This document shows positions 16,541 to 24,810 of a stretch of DNA of 64,000 nucleotides, in pieces. The notes under the pieces were generated by a model. The model was given only the letters and a program-made list of their open reading frames with translations. It ran no database searches and was not told where the DNA came from. Position numbers and translations under genes: made by a program. Origin of the DNA: Paenisporosarcina sp. OV554 (GTDB taxonomy: Bacteria; Bacillota; Bacilli; Bacillales_A; Planococcaceae); NCBI RefSeq assembly GCF_003058165.1, contig NZ_QBUC01000002.1, positions 62,001-126,000 of the forward strand, written 5' to 3'. Position 1 is the stretch's first letter. Every line of letters starts with the position of its first letter.

Positions 16541-19500
16541 TTGAAGAAAATTCAAAGATTAAAAAAGTTCACAGCAGTGGGGTTGGCATCATTATTAATA
16601 ATTTCAAGTTCAGCGACTTTTGTAAATGCTACAAGTGTTGAAAGGGTAAAACTTGATGAACTGATTAAACCTGATTATTCAGTTCAAAAGAGTGCAGTAG
16701 CAACACCAGAACTAAAAAATCGTTTAGGTCAAGAGAGTGTAGTAGCACCAACAGAACTAAAAAATCATGACAAAGTTCGTGTTTTCGTTGAGTTAGATGG
16801 AAATCCAGCAATATCTTACTCTATTGAAAAAGGTGTAAGATATAAAGATTTACCACTATCAAAAAAAGTAGAGTTGCAATCAGAAGTTAAAGATGAACAA
16901 AAAGATTTTTTAACAGATGTTAAAGAAGATAAAATCGATTTTAAAGTTAAAAATACATTTACAACAGTTGTTAATGGTGTCAGTGGAGAAATCGAATATG
17001 GAAAGATTGATGAAGTTGAGAATTTACCAAATGTAGAATCTGTGAATCTTGTAAATGAATATGAAAGACCGAAAGAAAAACCAAATATGCTTACAAGTAA
17101 ATCTATGGTACAAGCTATTCAAACATGGAAAGCTGGATATGATGGGAAAGGCATGGTTGTTGGCGTCATTGATACTGGGATTGATCCAACTCATCCAGAT
17201 TTGACCTTAAATGAAGATCCAAAGCGTAAGCTGACAAAGGAAAATATAGATGGTGTTATCTCATCAAATAGCCTATCAGGAAAATATTTTACACTCAAAG
17301 TTCCGTATGGCTATAACTATGCAGATAAAAATCAAGAAATTCGTGATCTTGGACCAGATGCATCGATGCACGGGATGCACGTTGCTGGAACAGTTGGAGC
17401 AAATGGTGACGAAAGTGGAAACGGCATTAAAGGTGTTGCTCCAGAAGCACAGCTATTAGCACTAAAAGTATTTAGTAACGATCCTACTATGGGAACTACT
17501 TGGGGTGACATTTATGTCAAAGCGATTGATGATGGAATAAAGCTTGGTGCGGATGTTCTGAATATGAGCTTAGGTGCATCATCAGGATTTGTTAAACCTG
17601 ATGGTATGGAGCAAAAAGCGGTTGAAAGAGCAGTAAACAGTGGAGTATTAATGGCTATTTCTGCTGGGAATTCTGATCGTATTGGTAGTGGAGGTCCTAA
17701 TCCATTAGCATCTAACCCTGATATTGGTCTAGTTGGGGCTCCTAGTGTTGCAACAAACTCTATTTCAGTAGCAAATATTGAAAATAACTTTATTAATTTA
17801 GACCAAATGAATGTAAAAGTTGGAAACGAAACACTTCCAATCCCGTTTAAGACACAATCTTCTCCAGATCCACTGGATGTATTTGGTGAAAATAAAGAAC
17901 TTGATGTTGTCTATGTTGATAAAGGGAGTTATCACGGATATGAGGGTAAAGATGTAAAAGGTAAAGTCGTTTATGTAGTAAGGTCTGCAGAAGTTCCAAA
18001 CTATGCGACTATTCAATATTATGCTGAATTATATGGTGCGGCTGGGGTTATTGTCAGAGGACATGTTTCCCATGGAGATTATGTAAGCATGGCATTAACA
18101 AGCCCAAAAATTCCGCTTGTTTCTATAGGAATTAGTGAAGGAAATAATCTTGAGGAAAAAATTAAAGCTGCAGGTGGTACAGCGAAGGTTACATTTACTG
18201 GCGAAAAAAAGACAGTTGTAAATAGCGCTGCTGGTAGAATGGCAACTTCAACTTCTTGGGGTGTGACTCCAAGCTTGGAATTAAAGCCTGAAATCACTGC
18301 ACCAGGGGGACAAATATACTCCACCTTAAATGACGGAAAATATGGACTAATGAGTGGAACTTCAATGGCTGCACCTCATGTTGCAGGGGGAGCTGCATTA
18401 GTACTTCAAAAAGTTCAAGAAATATTCCCACAATTACAGGGTGCGGATAAAGTAAAAAGAGTTAAAACGCTCTTGATGAATACAGCTAAACCAGTTCAGG
18501 ATCCAGATAACAATAATAATTATTACTCTCCACGTAGACAAGGTGCAGGTATTATGCAACTACATGCGGCAATTAATACACCTGTTTATGTTGTGCGAAA
18601 AGGCACAAATGATGCAAAGGTTGAATTGAAAGAAATCAATAAAGACAAATTTGAAATGACGTTAACGGCAACCAACTTTAGCGATAAAGATGTGACGTAC
18701 AATGTGGACACATCAGTTTTAACAGATGCCATTTCAGATGGGAGAAACACTCTAAAATCGCAGGTGATTTCTAAAGCTGTCGTTACAACAGATTCACCGA
18801 CTCTAACATTATTCCCAGGTCAATCAAAAGATTTTACAATAAGAATCGATCTGACAAATGCAAAAGCTGAGTTAGAAGCAGCAATGAAAAATGGTTATTT
18901 TGTAGAAGGATTTATCACTCTGAAAAATGAATCTCAGGATGCAGCACTTCCGGACCTATCTGTCCCTTATGTAGGCTTTAAAGGTGATTGGAATGCACCT
19001 CCAGTCCTTGACTTTACAAAATTTGATTCTTCCCTTTCATACTACAAATATTCGGGATTTGTTGATCATAGAAGTGTATTTACTGGTAAAAGTTATTGGA
19101 CAAATATATTCAGTAAAGAAAAATTAGCGATGTCTCCAAATGGAGATAATATTAAGGAATCAATTACACCTGTACTTCAATTTCTAAGAAATAGTAAAAC
19201 GGTTGAATATAGCATTACAGATGCAAGTGGGAATATTCTCCGTAAGTTAAGAACAGATAAGGATCAATATAAGAATGACTCCACTTATACATTTGAACCT
19301 ACTTATACTACATGGAATGGAAAGGTAAATAGTAAGCTTGTTGCAGAAGGTTTATATTACTATACAATCAAAACACAAGTTGACAACCCTGGTGAGCCTC
19401 AACAAGTAGTGAATTTCCCTGTATTTGTTGATAACACGAAACCAGTTATCTCAAATGTTGCTTACAGTAAGAAAAAACTATATTTTAATGCTCTAGATAG

Positions 19501-21355
19501 CAATGGTAGTGGTATTGATGAAATTTTGATTTATAATCGTGACGATAAAACATCAGAGATTATTACTGGATTCGACTCTCCTCCTAAAGGGCAAACCGAA
19601 TTCGAGGTTGATTTAACAGGAATTGATCTCAAAGGAAATATAGCTATTTATGTACAAGACAATGCAGGAAATCTTTCTAATTTAACAGCAACTGTTCCTG
19701 ATAACACGATCCCATATATTATTTCGGATTCACCAGTATCAAACAGTCAGTATGCGACCCGTTCAGTACCATTAAGTGGATACGTAACGGACGGTTCACT
19801 AGTAAAACATTTACAAGTAAGAAGTGACAAACTTGTTGGGGGTCCAGTGAAGGAACTGGGTTTAACATATAACCCAGTCTTAAAGCGATATGATTTTAAA
19901 TCACAACTTAAGTTTAGTGAAGATGGTGTACATGACGTGTTCATTGAAGGCGAAGATGTAGTTGGAAATAAAATTGAATTCCGTCGAGAAATTTATATTG
20001 ATACACAAGCGGCTAAATTTGAAATTACAGGTTTACCACAAAATAATTATGTTCCAAAAGATGGTGCTGATCCAGAAGTAACGGTTTCTATTACCGATAA
20101 CTTCGATGCATTCCGTTTAACAGTGAATGAAAGTGAAGAAGCTACTAGAGGTTTCGAAGCACCGCACGTGCAAAGACCTTTAAATTATGAGCACAAGATG
20201 ACACTTAAATTATCAGAAGGTAGAAATGATTTCGCATTTTGGGTAACTGATCTTGGAGAAAAGGGTGCATATAAGAATATTACAATCTATAAAGGAGTTA
20301 CCCCACCTGCACCATTTATTACATCATTCACTGCCACTAAAGAGGATGTGAGTGTAATTAATCCCTTATCAATTAAAGCTGAAGCTTCTGAACCAATTGT
20401 TTGGGACATTAAATTGATAGATCCAGAGGGGAATGAAATTAAACATGATTCCACAAAGGAACTAAGTTCAACCTATGAAGGAAGCTTTTCACCAGATGAA
20501 TTAGCTGCTAGTGGTGAATACACAGCAATTCTATCTCCATTAGGTGGGTCGAAAGCAGACAGACAAATAGTGAAATTTAATGTAACAAACCATCAAATTT
20601 CAATTTCTAAGCCTGTCCCAGCTCCAAATCAACCCGATGTAAATGAAGTAACATCTGAAAGTATAAAGATTACTGGAAATGCTGCACCGAACACTACTGT
20701 TGCAATCACAGATAAGAATCAATTTACATTAACAGGAAAAGTAGGGGAGGATGGCCAGTTTTCTATACCATTAAGTCCAAAACTAAAGGCTGGTCTAAAC
20801 TTATATGCTACCGTTATCAATGAATCAGGTTTAGAAAGTAAAGAAACTAAGATTGTTGTAGTGGACAAAACAGCACCGAGTATTCCTTTGATAAGTAAGG
20901 TGACATATAGAGGAATATCTGGAAAAGCTGAGATAGGTTCGAAAGTATACGCTAAAGCAGGCAAAGTAATCATAGGTTCCTCAGTTGTAAACAGCAAAGG
21001 AATTTATTCTATTACCTTCAAAAGTCAAAAAGTAGGAACAATCATTAATGTTTACGCAGTAGACAAATCGGGGAATGTTGGAGCTGCAAAAAAGGTTTTA
21101 ATAAAAGACATAACTCCACCAGCAATTCCTTCTGTTAAAAGTATAACTAATACAAAAGTAATAGGGAAAGCCGAACCAGGTGCTAAAGTTTATGTGAAAA
21201 AGGGAAAAGTAATCATTGGTTCTGGTATTGCTACCAATAAAGGAATTTATAGTGTTTCTTATAAAAAACAAAAAGTGGAAACAGTCCTTTACGTTTATGC
21301 AAAAGATAAGGCAGGGAATACAAGTAAAGCGAAAAAGATTGTGGTGAAAAAATAA
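16541..21355 (+). CDS. Secreted S8 subtilisin-like serine protease, multidomain
   Basis: About 1604 residues from the TTG at 16541, chosen because GGGGAG is 6 bases upstream and the product then begins with a classical signal peptide (KKIQRLKKF, hydrophobic stretch, cut near ATFVNA). After a propeptide (about 50-190) comes an S8 domain with D211 (GVIDTGID), H277 (MHGMHVAGT) and S608 (SGTSMAAPHVAGG). A PA domain is inserted between His and Ser (about 455-555). Then follow Fn3/Ig-like domains as in C5a peptidase and lactocepin-type proteases, and two C-terminal Ig-like repeats (about 1441-1520 and 1521-1604) similar even in DNA. No LPXTG or SLH motif was seen, so it is probably released or held by charge. 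Degrades extracellular protein. Monocistronic. Confidence 0.93.
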   Translation: MKKIQRLKKFTAVGLASLLIISSSATFVNATSVERVKLDELIKPDYSVQKSAVATPELKNRLGQESVVAPTELKNHDKVRVFVELDGNPAISYSIEKGVRYKDLPLSKKVELQSEVKDEQKDFLTDVKEDKIDFKVKNTFTTVVNGVSGEIEYGKIDEVENLPNVESVNLVNEYERPKEKPNMLTSKSMVQAIQTWKAGYDGKGMVVGVIDTGIDPTHPDLTLNEDPKRKLTKENIDGVISSNSLSGKYFTLKVPYGYNYADKNQEIRDLGPDASMHGMHVAGTVGANGDESGNGIKGVAPEAQLLALKVFSNDPTMGTTWGDIYVKAIDDGIKLGADVLNMSLGASSGFVKPDGMEQKAVERAVNSGVLMAISAGNSDRIGSGGPNPLASNPDIGLVGAPSVATNSISVANIENNFINLDQMNVKVGNETLPIPFKTQSSPDPLDVFGENKELDVVYVDKGSYHGYEGKDVKGKVVYVVRSAEVPNYATIQYYAELYGAAGVIVRGHVSHGDYVSMALTSPKIPLVSIGISEGNNLEEKIKAAGGTAKVTFTGEKKTVVNSAAGRMATSTSWGVTPSLELKPEITAPGGQIYSTLNDGKYGLMSGTSMAAPHVAGGAALVLQKVQEIFPQLQGADKVKRVKTLLMNTAKPVQDPDNNNNYYSPRRQGAGIMQLHAAINTPVYVVRKGTNDAKVELKEINKDKFEMTLTATNFSDKDVTYNVDTSVLTDAISDGRNTLKSQVISKAVVTTDSPTLTLFPGQSKDFTIRIDLTNAKAELEAAMKNGYFVEGFITLKNESQDAALPDLSVPYVGFKGDWNAPPVLDFTKFDSSLSYYKYSGFVDHRSVFTGKSYWTNIFSKEKLAMSPNGDNIKESITPVLQFLRNSKTVEYSITDASGNILRKLRTDKDQYKNDSTYTFEPTYTTWNGKVNSKLVAEGLYYYTIKTQVDNPGEPQQVVNFPVFVDNTKPVISNVAYSKKKLYFNALDSNGSGIDEILIYNRDDKTSEIITGFDSPPKGQTEFEVDLTGIDLKGNIAIYVQDNAGNLSNLTATVPDNTIPYIISDSPVSNSQYATRSVPLSGYVTDGSLVKHLQVRSDKLVGGPVKELGLTYNPVLKRYDFKSQLKFSEDGVHDVFIEGEDVVGNKIEFRREIYIDTQAAKFEITGLPQNNYVPKDGADPEVTVSITDNFDAFRLTVNESEEATRGFEAPHVQRPLNYEHKMTLKLSEGRNDFAFWVTDLGEKGAYKNITIYKGVTPPAPFITSFTATKEDVSVINPLSIKAEASEPIVWDIKLIDPEGNEIKHDSTKELSSTYEGSFSPDELAASGEYTAILSPLGGSKADRQIVKFNVTNHQISISKPVPAPNQPDVNEVTSESIKITGNAAPNTTVAITDKNQFTLTGKVGEDGQFSIPLSPKLKAGLNLYATVINESGLESKETKIVVVDKTAPSIPLISKVTYRGISGKAEIGSKVYAKAGKVIIGSSVVNSKGIYSITFKSQKVGTIINVYAVDKSGNVGAAKKVLIKDITPPAIPSVKSITNTKVIGKAEPGAKVYVKKGKVIIGSGIATNKGIYSVSYKKQKVETVLYVYAKDKAGNTSKAKKIVVKK

Positions 21356-21374
21356 ATTAGGTCTTTATTTAATC

Positions 21375-21412
21375 TAGATCAGATGAGAAAATCATCTGAT
21401 CTATTTTATTTT
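21375..21412 (+). terminator. Terminator after the S8 protease gene
   Basis: TAGATCAGATGA, loop GAAAA, TCATCTGATCTA, then TTTTATTTT. Confidence 0.85.
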
Positions 21413-21649
21413 GTTGATGATATTGAGGAAATACCATTGTTTATTTAAAACGAGAGATGCCAAATCAGTCAAGCGCTTCTTCAATGAAAGAATGGGTTGC
21501 AAGTAACTAAAATTGACCATGTTGAATAAAGTTGACAGTTTCTTTTTCATTAAAACGCAACTCGAATGATGTCTTCAAATCAATGACTCTCGTAGGACGA
21601 TTTGTTTGTGACAGTCCCATTCTTAAGTCAGTAGTGTATTGTGGCCTGT

Positions 21650-21817
21650 TCAATTCACACTGAACATATCTAAAGAGCTGTATGGGGTGTAAGCGATATA
21701 GTCATTCATTTTTTTATATGCGCGAGTCATATGTTGATTAATTTGATTGGATTCAATAAATAAGAATCCTTCTTCATAGAAATCAAAAGAGATTCCGCAG
21801 TGTATACAACTATTCAT
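21650..21817 (-). CDS. Small hypothetical protein, possibly frameshifted
   Basis: 55 residues starting MNSCIHCGISFDFYEEGFLF; GAGGTGAT precedes the ATG by 5 bases. The CIHC pair at the N-terminus could be half of a zinc ribbon. Just before its stop another minus-strand frame continues with ordinary-looking protein (RPQYTTDLRMGLSQTNRPTR and on to a TAG at 21507). This suggests a once longer protein of about 100 residues broken by a frameshift. No family recognised. Confidence 0.45.
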   Translation of the reverse strand: MNSCIHCGISFDFYEEGFLFIESNQINQHMTRAYKKMNDYIAYTPYSSLDMFSVN

Positions 21818-21962
21818 AAAATCACCTCGATAATTCAATGTTTATTGATTTAAAGTATCACAATAAATTTCGACTCCCGCAATATGTATGACAAGAATAG
21901 TTGGATAATATGTGAGTTTTTTCATATTTAAAAGGTCTATGGATGAACATGATTCAACAAAA

Positions 21963-21992
21963 TTGACGATTGGTCGAGGTAGGGCATATACT
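21963..21992 (+). promoter_or_regulatory. Sigma-A-type promoter of the riboswitch transcript
   Basis: TTGACG (21963-21968), an 18-base spacer, TATACT (21987-21992). The start of transcription would fall near 22000, just before the aptamer. Confidence 0.55.
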
Positions 21993-22020
21993 TACGATAC
22001 AAAGTTAATATTTATCTTCA

Positions 22021-22134
22021 ATTAAGGGGAGTAGCTATACAGCAAAGTCGTCAATACAGGATCGTTAGTCCTCGGCTTTGTTGGCAACTTCAGTTGTTTG
22101 CGAGACCTTACCAATTATTTGGTGAGGTCTTTTA
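22021..22134 (+). ncRNA. yybP-ykoY manganese riboswitch with intrinsic terminator
   Basis: The conserved blocks of the yybP-ykoY aptamer are present in order: AAGGGGAGTAGC (22024-22035), AAAGTCGTCAATACAGG (22044-22060), CGGCTTTGTTGGCAAC (22073-22088) and TTTGCGAGACCTTA (22097-22110). P1 pairs TAAGG at 22023 with CCTTA at 22106-22110. The same CCTTA is in the 5' arm of a terminator (GACCTTACC with GGTGAGGTC, then TTTTATTT). Ligand-stabilised P1 would therefore break the terminator, an ON switch. Established: this class senses Mn2+. It precedes a protein-kinase-like gene. Confidence 0.92.
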
Positions 22135-22141
22135 TTTATTT

Positions 22142-22182
22142 GAGACGTTGTGACCAATTTTTGGTTATATCGTCTCTTTTTA
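22142..22182 (+). terminator. Second hairpin between the riboswitch and the kinase-like gene
   Basis: GAGACG pairs with CGTCTC, with an inner GACCAA/TTGGTT stem, followed by TTTTTATTTATT. It begins 8 bases after the riboswitch terminator and ends 29 bases before the TTG start. Confidence 0.65.
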
Positions 22183-22210
22183 TTTATTATAATGTATAGG
22201 AGGTTAATGC

Positions 22211-22837
22211 TTGAACACATATCAAGAACTTGCAAATACAGTGGTGATATCCCCCAAGAAAAATCGATTACTTCATTATGATGATTCACTAAAACTCATA
22301 GGGACGGGAAGAAGTGCTTTTGTTTTTCGAATTAATAATTCAAATAAAGCAATTAAGGTTTTCTTTCCTGATTTTACGTACATCGCAAAAGAAGAAGCTG
22401 ACATATATTTAGCGTTACAAGATATATCCTATTTCTCGACGATTTATGATTCTGGTCTTAATTTTATTGTCATGGATTACATTGAGGGACGTACCTTGTT
22501 TGAGTGCGTGAATCAAGGCATTCCAATTACGACCGATCATATTAAGGAAATTGACACCGCACTACGGTTAGCTGCTAATAAAGGATTAAATCCTTCCGAC
22601 ATTCATCTGAGAAATATTATTATCACATCCAATAATGACATCAAACTAATTGATGTCGCACGGTTTAGACAAACTAAGGATTGTACCCAATGGAGTGATT
22701 TGAAATCGGTCTATCTTCTTTATTATAAGAAGCCATATTTTCCGAAAAAAATTCCTGCACCTGTCATGAACACGGTTGCTTTTTTCTATAAAAAAAAGTT
22801 AATCCCTCCTCATTTGTCCTCTCCAAAGAGGGATTAG
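22211..22837 (+). CDS. Protein-kinase-like protein (YrzF-type) under a Mn2+ riboswitch
   Basis: 208 residues with a minimal kinase fold like Bacillus YrzF. A glycine-rich loop (IGTGRSAFVFRI, 30-41), K49 in KAIKVF, hinge MDYIEG (88-93), catalytic loop D130-I-H-L-R-N135 and metal-binding D148 (LIDVARF) are all present, so activity is plausible. It is shorter than true Ser/Thr kinases, and the region after D148 is small. AGGAGG is 7 bases before the TTG start. A yybP-ykoY riboswitch and two terminator hairpins precede it, so expression should rise with Mn2+. Kinases need Mn2+ or Mg2+, but the link to manganese homeostasis is inference. Confidence 0.8.
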   Translation: MNTYQELANTVVISPKKNRLLHYDDSLKLIGTGRSAFVFRINNSNKAIKVFFPDFTYIAKEEADIYLALQDISYFSTIYDSGLNFIVMDYIEGRTLFECVNQGIPITTDHIKEIDTALRLAANKGLNPSDIHLRNIIITSNNDIKLIDVARFRQTKDCTQWSDLKSVYLLYYKKPYFPKKIPAPVMNTVAFFYKKKLIPPHLSSPKRD

Positions 22838-22843
22838 ACATTC

Positions 22844-22876
22844 AAAGCGGCAGTTTTCAACAACTGCCGCTTTTTT
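22844..22876 (+). terminator. Terminator after the kinase-like gene
   Basis: AAAGCGGCAGTT, loop TTCAAC, AACTGCCGCTTTTTT. Confidence 0.9.
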
Positions 22877-22948
22877 ACATGGAAAAATCTTTAGAATCCA
22901 AAAACTTCTCTCTGAGTACCTAGAGGTCTTCAAATTGCTAGTTGGGGT

Positions 22949-23001
22949 ACTAACTTCCCTAAAGTGGTGTTATGTCAACCTAGGGTGTATACGCGATACA
23001 A
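22949..23001. repeat. Dispersed repeat with GTGTATACGCGATAC, copy 2
   Basis: TAACTTCCC, then GGTGTTATGTCAACCT and GTGTATACGCGATAC. The first part matches the degenerate copy at 24083, the second part the copy at 10894. The 436-base gap 22838-23273 contains this, the palindrome at 23050 and a weak terminator at 23113. Confidence 0.6.
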
Positions 23002-23049
23002 CCCATTTGAGTAATTGAATTGATGGTTGGCGGATGGATCATCCCGTTT

Positions 23050-23084
23050 CTTCTTCAACTAACGGGGCAGGTTAGTTGGACAAG
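23050..23084. repeat. Dispersed palindrome (CTAACGGGGCAG family), copy 4
   Basis: CTTCTTCAACTAA with TTAGTTGGACAAG around CGGGGCAGG. Confidence 0.65.
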
Positions 23085-23112
23085 TTATAAATTGAATAGT
23101 TTAAAGTTATAG

Positions 23113-23143
23113 AGCATTTCTTTGTAATGAGGAATGCTTTTTA
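23113..23143 (+). terminator. Weak terminator-like hairpin
   Basis: AGCATTTC and GAGGAATGCT followed by TTTTTA; like other members of the palindrome family, this copy is trailed by a U-tailed hairpin. Confidence 0.4.
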
Positions 23144-23273
23144 TCTTTGTCAAAAATTAAAAGCATATTTCTATAACAATAATCATAAGATTATAAACGA
23201 TAATAATTTATTGCAAAACGATAAATTTTGTATTAAAATAAAATTAACAATAAAAAAATGTGAGGTGCTTTTT

Positions 23274-23756
23274 ATGAAACGAGGAACAACACTCTTTTTA
23301 AAGATAGCTGTTATTCTTATTGGAATTCCAGTTCTTGCTTTGTGCATATTTTTGGTGCCTGAGATAGGGAATTATGCAGCAGAATTGTATCCAGATATTG
23401 CTTATATTAAATATCTCGTTTTAATTGATTTGTATGCAGCGGCGATACCTTTTTATTTTGCTCTGTATCAAGCTTTTAAACTTTTAAGCTATATTGACAA
23501 GAATAAAGCTTTCTCGAATTTATCTGTAAAGGCTTTAAAGACTATCAAATACTGTGCACTCACAATCAGTATCTTGTATGTAGTAGGCATGCCACTCTTT
23601 TTTCTCATTGGGGATAAAGACGATGCTCCAGGTGTCATAGTAATCGGATTGGTCATTATTTTTGCTTCTATGGTGATTGCAGTCTTCGCTGCTGTTCTTC
23701 AAAGGCTCTTACAAGAAGCCATCGATATAAAATCAGAAAATGACTTAATAGTCTGA
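23274..23756 (+). CDS. DUF2975 membrane protein
   Basis: 160 residues with four membrane helices and the DUF2975 pattern (LLSYIDKNKAFSNLSVKALK after helix 2). The start ATG 23274 follows GAGGTG by 7 bases; the frame is open further upstream without a ribosome site. The next gene, a small XRE regulator, begins 10 bases after the stop and its ribosome site overlaps this stop. DUF2975 plus a YozG-like regulator is a recurrent pair in Firmicutes; its physiological role is unknown. Confidence 0.85.
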   Translation: MKRGTTLFLKIAVILIGIPVLALCIFLVPEIGNYAAELYPDIAYIKYLVLIDLYAAAIPFYFALYQAFKLLSYIDKNKAFSNLSVKALKTIKYCALTISILYVVGMPLFFLIGDKDDAPGVIVIGLVIIFASMVIAVFAAVLQRLLQEAIDIKSENDLIV

Positions 23757-23766
23757 GGTGAATAAC

Positions 23767-23988
23767 GTGGCAATTATAATCAATATTGATGTGATGTTGG
23801 CTAAAAGGAAAATGAGTGTTACAGAACTTTCGGAGAGAGTTGGAATAACGATGGCTAACCTTTCTATATTGAAAAATGGAAAGGCAAAAGCGATTCGATT
23901 ATCAACTTTAGAAGCTATTTGTAAGGCTTTGGACTGTCAGCCTGGGGATATTTTAGAATACAAAAGTGACAAAGACACTCTGGGATAA
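23767..23988 (+). CDS. Small Cro/CI-type (XRE, YozG-like) regulator
   Basis: 73 residues, one helix-turn-helix domain: MAIIINIDVMLAKRKMSVTE, then LSERVGITMANLSILKNGKA, ending with LEAICKALDCQPGDILEYK. GTG 23767 is preferred because GAGG (23755-23758) lies 8 bases upstream; the GTG at 23758 overlaps that site. It is co-transcribed with the DUF2975 gene, probably as its repressor. Confidence 0.88.
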   Translation: MAIIINIDVMLAKRKMSVTELSERVGITMANLSILKNGKAKAIRLSTLEAICKALDCQPGDILEYKSDKDTLG

Positions 23989-24008
23989 TAAGATTAGAAA
24001 ACAAATTT

Positions 24009-24042
24009 ATGCAACTAATGGGTGCTTTAGTTGAATAACAAG
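24009..24042. repeat. Dispersed palindrome (CTAACGGG-loop family), copy 5
   Basis: GCAACTAATGGGTGCTTTAG then TTGAATAACAAG. Right after it comes the terminator at 24039. Confidence 0.6.
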
Positions 24043-24068
24043 CTGCCTTAAAAGGCAGCTTGTTTTAT
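24039..24068 (+). terminator. Terminator after the DUF2975/XRE pair
   Basis: CAAGCTGCCTT, loop AA, AAGGCAGCTTG, then TTTTATT. Confidence 0.85.
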
Positions 24069-24082
24069 TGACTTAAAGCCCC

Positions 24083-24125
24083 TGTTACTTCCCAATCCGG
24101 GTGCTATGTCACCTGGTACGGATTC
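24083..24125. repeat. Degenerate dispersed repeat, copy 3
   Basis: TTACTTCCC, then GGGTGCTATGTCACCT, matching the first half of the copy at 22949; the GTGTATACGCGATAC part is lost. Confidence 0.45.
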
Positions 24126-24147
24126 ATTTAATCATTCTTCTGGCTCT

Positions 24148-24627
24148 CTAAGGAATTAAAATAGGCAAGATGGTGGAGTGTTTAATTTCTCGAAGAGCTA
24201 GGCTCGTTTGGATACGAGAGATGCCCAGTTTGTTAAGTTTGCGAATAAATTCTTCTAGACCTTGTCGATTTTTATTAGCCACTTTTAATAAATAATCATA
24301 TTCACCTGTAAGGCAATGACATTCCAATACTTCTGGCATGGCTTCTAAGTTGTTTTCAAGGATTTCCAATTGCCCGGCTTGATGGATATCGGTACTTATG
24401 AAGATGTAGCAAAGAAGGTCAAATCCCAATTTTTGCTGGTCTAGAATAGCGACTTGTTTTTGGATATAGCCTTCGGTTTCTAAACGTTTAATACGAGCGT
24501 GGGTAGCAGGTGGTGATAAATTCACACGTCGTCCAAGTTCAGCGTTACTAATATTCGCTTGTCTTTGTAAAATATCGAGAATTTGAAGGTCGATTGAATC
24601 AAGTGCTTTATTAATAGGCGTTTCCAT
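24148..24627 (-). CDS. Lrp/AsnC-family transcriptional regulator
   Basis: 159 residues: N-terminal helix-turn-helix (ILQRQANISNAELGRRVNLS, then PPATHARIKRLETEGYI) and C-terminal RAM domain (about 75-150, with CHCLTGEYDYLLKV). AAAGGAG lies 7 bases before the ATG at 24627; the longer frame starts inside it. It is divergent from an EamA-type exporter across about 180 bases, a common arrangement in which the Lrp protein senses an amino acid and controls its export. The effector is unknown. Confidence 0.9.
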   Translation of the reverse strand: METPINKALDSIDLQILDILQRQANISNAELGRRVNLSPPATHARIKRLETEGYIQKQVAILDQQKLGFDLLCYIFISTDIHQAGQLEILENNLEAMPEVLECHCLTGEYDYLLKVANKNRQGLEEFIRKLNKLGISRIQTSLALREIKHSTILPILIP

Positions 24628-24810
24628 ATAGATGCTCCTTTGCGGTTTATTCTGAAATCTCAATAATAAAACGATGAATATGGAACAAGTTAAGGTATTT
24701 GTTGTATATTCTTTTGATTATATCGAAATTAATGAGAATGACAAAATAATATATGGTGTAAACCTTTATCATGCTAAAATTATCTTATAGCCATGAAGGG
24801 GTTGTAGGTC

